DNA of 64,000 nucleotides from Symbiodinium natans (Eukaryota; Sar; Dinophyceae; Suessiales; Symbiodiniaceae). The stretch lies in the NCBI GenBank assembly GCA_905221605.1, contig CAJNDS010002784.1, forward strand, positions 186,001 to 250,000, given 5' to 3'. The translations under genes were made by a program, and so were the position numbers. The notes beneath the pieces were generated by a model. The model was not told the origin of the DNA. It made no database searches and saw only the letters and a list, made by a program, of their open reading frames with translations. Shown in pieces: positions 58,401-64,000 of the stretch (its first letter is position 1; each line of letters begins with the position of its first letter).

Positions 58401-61400
58401 CTGGTGCTTACGTGGGGCCCAACTGCACCCTGGAACCAGGATGTGAGGTGCGGGATGACAATTTAAGCGTAGCTGCAGGCTACTTGTGGACGCCCTTACT
58501 TCCCTAGGCAGATTTGCTAGTTAGTGTGCCCCAGTCTGTGCCGGTGAGTGCTGTTCAGGTGGCTGCTGCCGGGTACGTGGAGCCCTTGTCCACTGTGCCC
58601 AGTGGCATGGTCGTCGCTGGCCGTGTTTGTGGGGTGCCGGCTCAGCTGGTGGCCGGCCTGGACGAGTCGCGGCTGCCGACGCCGGCCGAGGCTCGACGCT
58701 TTCGCCGCGTCGCAGCAGCTTTCGCCACGGGTTACTGGTGCCTCCTGCTGCCAAAAGCCGTAGTGCCCTTCCTTGGAGTCTTCTTCTTCCAGTTGCTTCG
58801 CGACTGCAAGAAGAGGCGGTCAATGCGAGCTCATGTGAGCCCATGACTATGTTGAGAATGTTGAGACAGCATGTCCAGTCTTCAACTGGCCCGTGTGACT
58901 AAGGCTGAGCAGCGACTACCCCTTCAACCATCCTGAGCAGGTCGAAGAGCACGTTCTGCATGCAGAGTACCTGGCCCCTCTGACCGCAGGAGGTTGTGCT
59001 GGCAAGTGATGTTGCAGCAATGTTGTGGTGACGAGCAGCGTTGCAGCAAGGATGCGTTGCCCAACCAGCTCTACACGATGTTCGTCTGGGTTCCGCTCAT
59101 GGCCTTCGGGGTGCCTGGCAAGCAACCACGTGCAAAATGAAGTAAACCTGGCGCAGCCACAAGTGTGCCCAAGACTGCCCAGACGTGCCAATGTACCAAC
59201 AAATCACTGCAGTTAGCGGGGAGCGCTTGATTTCAACCCGAGGTTTCCATGATCAACACGATCGGGCAGCTTTCGGCGACGGCGCTTCTGTGCCGAATCC
59301 TTCCAAAGGTAAAGCCGCCGTGCACGTACTCCTTGTTGAGCATCCGGGCCCAAATCGCGGCTCTCAAAATGTCGATGGTGCTGCAGGCTCTTGAACATTT
59401 CTAAGCATACTGCCAAGTAGACAACCTGGACAGGTCACGTAGAGATCCTCCCTGGTGTGGTAGAGCACCCGGTCAGGCATCCGAGATGCTGGCCGACGCG
59501 TCGATCGTGCCGGCCTTCATCCGCCTCTGCGGTGCCACCTTCGGCCACGGATGCGCTATGGGTCTGCAGGCCCGCCCCGGTCATGGAGCTTGCCCTCGCG
59601 TCCTTTCACTGCTGCTGCTTGCGTCGCATGCCTCACTCACCACTCATTCATGCGTCACTCGGGCCCAGACCCTCCTGAATGCAGGTGACGCTTCCGGAGA
59701 CCCTGGTGGTGGGCAAGGGCTGTTTCTTCGCGACCGGCAACATCCTGACCAGCGTTGATGTGGACCGTGGCCAGTTCAAGGTGCCCTGCATCACGTACAT
59801 GAGCAGCTGGGAAGCACGATAAGATGAGTGCCGCAGATCATGACATAAATGAAAGTCGTACAGATCATGAGTTGTGAACTGTCCGACCATGTTCGGCCCC
59901 AGGGCTGTGTTTCTCTTTTTGTTCCCGCGATCTGAGGTGATCACACTTTCCTGGGCAACCATAACCACCTTCCCCAAGGCCTCCCCGAAGGCAGCTTCTG
60001 CGGAGTGGGCACTTGGCTGCCAGAGAGGCCGACGGAAACGCACATGAGCTACTTCGGGAACCCAGCGATGAAGTTCAAGCGCCTCAGCAGCCAGGCAGCC
60101 GGCAAAGTGAACCAGGGCCCAGAACCTGCAAGCTGCCTGGCACGCTTCTGGCACCATTTCAGCACGAGCATCCTGGACGTCTTCTTGTACCGGGGCGTGC
60201 AGGGCATGGTGACGGGCGCCGCCTTCGTGACAAGTCGCCTGATGGTGCCGGACATCCTTACGGCTTGGCAGGCTCTAGAGGTCCTGGGTATCTACGTGGC
60301 CTTCGCTCTTGGCTCTTGGTATGTCTTCTCTGTGCTCCTCGGAAACTTGCTGTTCAACGGCCGCGCCCCGCGCTCCAACGTCGCGTGGACTTCAAATTTG
60401 ATCCCATACGCTCCCGAGGTTTGCTCGAGCCATCTCGAGTTCGAGCCCAAGCCCTGTATCATCCTCTAAACTCTACCCATCTCTCACCACTCTAACCACA
60501 ACGTACCACAGCAGAGGCACCTCTAGAATCGACTCGTGACATAAAGTGGGCTTCGCGTTTTTCGTCCAGTCCGAGGCATACTACTCGACGACCGTCACCC
60601 GCTGGTTCACGGCCCTGACAGCCCAGCAGCGCGTCTTCAAGCTGCCCTTCCAGGCACAGGAAACACGTGCAGGAAACATCAGGAAACGCTCAGTGTGGGC
60701 GACCTGAGACCTGGGGTTGAGCTTGGTGTGAAGTTTTGGGCTGGACATGTCTGGAAGTGGCTGGATTCAATTCAGATTCCCTCCTCCTTTTGTGAGATCT
60801 TGTGTTATGTTTGCGTGTTTGCAGACTGCTGGAAGCCGATGGCAAGCACCCATCTTGCGGCTCTTGGGCGCTAAAGTGGGCAAGCGCTTCTTCTGCATGC
60901 CCCGCGGAACTGATTTATGAAGCAGAGTGAGCAACTATGACTAACGAGACTTTCTTGCGCTTGGGCCCCAGTCGCATGCAGTCGTGTAGCGCCAGTCGAC
61001 TCGAGGAACGAGCTGGTGCTGGTCGATGCGCCCTTTACTCAGATCGGTGATGACGTGACTGTCGACTATGATGGGCAGGTGAGGTGTCATTCCTTCGAGG
61101 CGCGCGTGTGTGCGCACATCAAGCTTCCCCAGTCTCATGCAAGCAATGAGGCACGCATTCGTCGCGTGGCCTGATTTGCTTTGTCTCCTGCGCAAGCATG
61201 CAGTAGGGAACGTTCATGAATTGGAAGGATTTCCGCCTGAAGTTCACGCAGTACAAGATCGGGAACGGAGTCACTATCATGAGTGGCGCCAGCGTGACTT
61301 GTCGCTAGTGCGGGGACGTGTGGAAGTCGCAGTGTGCAGTGCATCCATCCTGTTTCCTTGTTTGATGCATCGGGGCGAACGGGATTGTTCGGCTGTTCGG

Positions 61401-61565
61401 CTGCGTCCATGAACGCCTCTGTATCAAACACTTCAGACCGTGGGATACATCGGACATCATCAGGCAAACATGGGCGTGTCGCCTGACGCTTCTGCTTCAG
61501 GTCGCCATGTGCGATGCCGGAGACGGTGCGGTCCTGCGTCCAGGGAGCCTCACATGGAAGGGCAC
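51949..61565 (+). CDS. NRPS-like synthetase, A-T-decayed A-Pls/PosA-type C-terminus
   Basis: About 28 exons and about 1,700 codons, all + strand, from ATG 51949 ([20 protein letters not shown]). In order: adenylation domain with cores A1 to A10, carrier domain with serine at 55570, second adenylation domain that has lost its key motifs, then a C-terminal region of alternating membrane helices and hexapeptide beta-helix blocks, as in bacterial Pls/PosA synthetases. In that family the A domain activates one amino acid, the carrier holds it as a thioester and the membrane-bound C-terminal region catalyses repeated amide bond formation without a standard condensation domain; epsilon-poly-L-lysine synthetase is the model. 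No condensation or thioesterase domain is present here. Most exon ends use GC donors (52126, 53296, 54692, 55041, 59570) and AG-G acceptors, so the gene is nuclear and fully adapted to dinoflagellate splicing. Product and substrate are inferred only. The 3' end after 61565 is not found. Confidence 0.85.
52985..53065. repeat. GGGGTAGGATG minisatellite in an NRPS-like intron
   Basis: Degenerate repeats of GGGTAGGATGG and GGGCAGATGTGG lie inside the intron between exons ending at 52950 and beginning at 53124. Confidence 0.8.
55468..55692 (+). other. Carrier (thiolation) domain
   Basis: Within the exon 55330 to about 56123. The domain reads [20 protein letters not shown], then [20 protein letters not shown]. 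The serine at 55570-55572 (GVDSGG) is the expected phosphopantetheine site, although the usual GG-x-SL context is altered. Helix 4, [14 protein letters not shown], is typical. It therefore looks able to carry an aminoacyl group if the pantetheinyl transferase accepts the changed motif. Confidence 0.8.
55747..57410 (+). other. Adenylation domain 2, truncated and decayed
   Basis: Starts [20 protein letters not shown] and [20 protein letters not shown] (A1/A2 region) in the exon ending near 56123, then 56280 to about 56395 ([13 protein letters not shown] where A3 should be), 56540 to about 56805 ([20 protein letters not shown], the A4 region) and 57278 to about 57400 ([15 protein letters not shown]). 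The A3 lysine loop is gone, the Asp of the amino-acid pocket is not present in the A4 segment, and nothing corresponding to A5-A10 or to a second carrier domain follows. It has the fold outline of an A domain but should not activate an amino acid. Confidence 0.65.
57488..57548. repeat. GACATCTTAT direct repeats in an NRPS-like intron
   Basis: Five to six tandem copies of a 10-14 base unit, decaying toward the right. They lie between the last remnant of the second A domain and the C-terminal region. Confidence 0.85.
57640..61565 (+). other. Pls/PosA-type C-terminal region (membrane and beta-helix blocks)
   Basis: Exons: about 57640-58467, 58559-58834, 59047-59110, 59485-59569, 59685 to about 59793, 59937 to about 60418, about 60570-60652, 60826-60900, 60996-61078, 61207-61293 and 61501 to about 61565. 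Hydrophobic segments lie at about 57955-58085 (two), 58730-58795, 59060-59110 and 60190-60350, giving about six helices as in Pls. Three beta-helix blocks are seen. The first has [37 protein letters not shown] and [16 protein letters not shown]. The second has [51 protein letters not shown] and [13 protein letters not shown]. The third has [48 protein letters not shown] and [14 protein letters not shown]. These follow the NRPS terminal-domain family TIGR02353, which always ends the polypeptide. In Pls the equivalent soluble blocks catalyse chain extension. Confidence 0.8.
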
Positions 61566-62640
61566 CGGATCTGCAAAGCGCTTGCGCAAAGTTGCAAAGT
61601 TGTAAGTGCCCGTTCCAGCGTGACGTAGCGTGACCCATCCCGAGTGAAACCGGCTGAAGAGAGGCAGCAACTTGGTGGCGGGAGGCACCTACGAAGGTGC
61701 GGACAGCAAGCATATGCAAGCATGGAATACGAAATCGCCATGTAGTGCCCTGTCAGGCGCCCCGGCAGCTGCTGTGGACGACCTGGAGCGAGCGCTGCCA
61801 GGTGCAGCGTGGCGTAGTGGCCTTGAGATGCAGCAGAAGGATGCACAAAGCGAAGAGTTTCTGCCATGTTGAAAGGACAGGCCACGGCCGCGCCCACGTT
61901 GCTGAAGAGCCGGCCGGTGATGCGCACTCTGAAGTGAGTCGTTTTGGCACAACATGTCCTGTGCCTCCTGTGCACGAGGGTGCACTGGAGGGACTTAATC
62001 TCAAAACAGTTTTGCAGCGTCCCTGTGCATCCCACGCATCCCTTTGTACAGATTTGTGCAGTACGAGCTTTCTGAGAAAGCCAGTGGAGATGCGCGCTCA
62101 GGGCGCGCTGGGTTGTCGCGCGCACGCCTCGCTGCCCGCCGTCGGCGCAGCGGGCTGGCGCACGATGCGCACGCTCGAAGCACCCCCCCCTACGCGACCA
62201 GGGGTCAAGGGCAAGATTGCAGAGCAACAATCAGAGCCCTGCGCCTGGATGTAAAGTATCTTGCGGTGCCCTGTCAGCGGACGAAGTGCTGATGCATGCT
62301 GATGCGCTAGCCGTTGCATAAAAACGTCTCAACATACATTTGCATGCCGAGCGCATCTGTAGAGGTGGTGTTCGCTAATAAAAGAATGCGCAGTTATGCG
62401 AGGTCCTGGAGATCGCTGCCCTGCGCTTCCCTTTGTGCCACTTCCTGAGGCAAATTGACTCCATGGCTGGCTTCAGCAGGTTTGGCGCAAGCAGCACCAT
62501 TCTTTAGATTAGCGCGGGGTGCGGCCGCCCATCAGGTATCAGCGCCGTTGCAAGCTGGCAGGCGTTGCCCAACAGAGTGTGCCAGCGACTTACGACCTTA
62601 AGTCGCAGGTTTCCAGAACGTTTCAAAGGATGGTTGCATG
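61566..62640. other. Downstream of the NRPS-like gene; no supported exon
   Basis: Both strands are open over much of 61670-62300 because of high G/C content. No piece matches the tail of the terminal-domain family. The last coding residues, stop codon and 3' UTR of the NRPS-like gene should lie here but I cannot place them. Confidence 0.4.
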
Positions 62641-62740
62641 TGCGGACTTCGGCAAGCGGGCTACAGAGTAGGTAGTGGGCTCCTCATTGTTCTTCGTTTC
62701 GGAGTCTTGGGGGGTCTCCGCCTCTGTATGTGCGCGATAT

Positions 62741-62790
62741 GTAACATATGATGTAACATATGATGTAACATATGATGTAGCATGTGTACA
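62741..62790. repeat. ATATGATGTAAC tandem repeat
   Basis: Four copies of a 13-base unit (AACATATGATGT plus one), the last diverged to AGCATGTG. Confidence 0.9.
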
Positions 62791-62799
62791 ATAATGTCC

Positions 62800-64000
62800 A
62801 AGTCATAATGTTTCTGGGATCCCATGAAGGGAAGAGTGGGACTGAGCAGACTGAGTAGGACGCGGCAGCGATCACGTCTGAGCTGCGCGGTCGAGCTGCC
62901 GCTTGGTCGCAGCTTGGGGAAATGTTCTGGGCCATGTTCATATCCAGCTTTTGGCTGTTCTTTGAGGTACTCGACCATGCCGTCCCAAAGTCAACTGCAA
63001 GGCCGAAGAGTGTCCTTTCGCAAGTTCGGCCACCTACCAAGACTTTTGTTGGCAACTTTTGGAAATCTGCTGGCCAGGGCAATCGCTGCTCTTGCACCTT
63101 TAGCTGTCAGTCCGGGCGACGGCTTTCCTAGCGGTGAGGCCGGAGAGCCGGAGGGATTGGAAGATATTTTTTTCGGCAACGTCGGGGCAAGTCGGCAGGT
63201 GAGCAAAGATTAGGGTTGGCAGCGCCTGGTAGGATTCTCCCGACACTTGGGCAATGGTCCTTGAGCGGCAGGTGCTGGGCGCCGCTGGTGTCACTCCTCG
63301 GGCTGCTGTGGCGGCTTGGTCAAAGGTTTCTCCAGTGTTTCTCCCAATCCTCTATGGCATTCTATGGCCCAATGACCCACTGCACAAAGTACCCCTACCA
63401 CAGCTCCACCTTCCAGCAGTCCGCCCACGCCCAAATTCACACGAATTTGCCCGGAAACTTGGCATCAGGAATGGGCAGCTGTGCAGGGAACTGCTGCTTT
63501 GTCGTGGGCTGTGCCGCGGCAGCAGAGAGTGGTGCGGAAGATGCTCACCGTCAATGCTTCTTTGATGGGCGCCAGGAAAGCTTTCTCACAGCAGCGGAAA
63601 CGGTCGGCCGCGAAGCGACTTCCTCAGTTTTCAAGCTTGAAATGTGTTGGCTCGGTATCGGCCAGATTTGTGCTCGCAGCCCGCTTCGATTTTTCAAGCC
63701 TCTCTGGAGAATGTGGTGAGATCGTCGTTGACTGCTTCGTTGTCTGCCCTAGGTGGCTGCTTATTTTGGCAAGCGCTTGTTGAACTCCTCGGCCCCGGTG
63801 GATGAAGAAGGTCAGACAGATGCCACAAGATTCCGATGCAGCACCGCCAAAGAATGCTAAGAATGCTAAGAATTCTAAAGATATCCAGGCATGCTTCAGA
63901 ATATATTGACTTTGGGAGGTCTTTACTTCGACTTTGTGCACCTTGTCTGCCGATCTTCCCAGAATCGGAATGGGGACACTCAGCTACCAGTATTGAACTT
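62800..64000 (+). other. Coding-like fragments, unassigned
   Basis: Fragments near 62922-62970 (MFWAMFISSFWLFFEV, hydrophobic), 63330-63480 (PVFLPILYGILWPNDPLHKV, EFARKLGIRNGQLCREL) and 63541-63720 (LMGARKAFSQQRKRSAAKRL) have protein character on the + strand but overlap one another in different frames. They may belong to a gene that continues past the window. A GAATGCTAA triplicate lies at 63853-63880. Confidence 0.3.

Noticed and set aside
51949-61565. Bacterial contamination as the source of the NRPS-like gene
   Set aside because: The conserved motifs are split by introns with the same GC-donor/AG-G pattern as the neighbouring eukaryotic genes.

Overview
This window is nuclear DNA of a dinoflagellate, most probably a Symbiodiniaceae-type or related species. 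Every recognisable protein is broken into short exons. The inferred introns end in AG followed by G, and many begin with GC or GA instead of GT, which is the known dinoflagellate pattern. An internal TTTAGGG tract, large amounts of microsatellite DNA and a protein family that I know only from dinoflagellates (30-34 kb) point the same way. No tRNA, rRNA, operon, CRISPR array or bacterial promoter was recognised. All recognised genes lie on the + strand. Exon borders were placed by eye, from reading frame, AG-G acceptors and family alignment from memory, so single borders may be wrong by a few codons.

Layout. 0-6.7 kb: no recognised gene. 6.7-7.4 kb: a compact five-exon glutaredoxin. 8-23 kb: scattered coding-like exons that I cannot name, a cysteine-rich repeat protein (about 15-15.7 kb), a telomere-like tract beside a CTCTCG satellite (13 kb), a TATTG satellite (21.9 kb) and a possible cupin/JmjC-like exon (22.4 kb). 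23.3-23.8 kb: an inverted array of a 12-base motif. 23.9-27.1 kb: an RCC1-repeat protein in many small exons. 11.7-12.1 kb and 27.5-28.1 kb: two copies of one dispersed repeat in opposite orientation. 30-34 kb: a multi-exon gene of an uncharacterised dinoflagellate family. 34-45.7 kb: weak coding candidates and poly-G repeats. 45.7-51.4 kb: a prolyl 4-hydroxylase gene whose 3.4 kb central intron holds a second same-strand gene, an aldo/keto-reductase-like domain lacking its catalytic residues followed by a GT-A-fold glycosyltransferase. 51.9-61.6 kb: the main item, an NRPS-like gene of about 28 exons and about 1,700 codons.

The NRPS-like gene reads as a complete adenylation domain, a carrier domain with its serine, a decayed second adenylation domain, then a C-terminal membrane and left-handed beta-helix region of the kind that ends the bacterial Pls/PosA synthetases, the family of epsilon-poly-L-lysine synthetase. 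This is a bacterial-style single-amino-acid polymerase or ligase architecture carried on dinoflagellate introns, with an added dead A domain. The hydroxylase/glycosyltransferase pair just upstream is a separate locus, and no functional link is shown.
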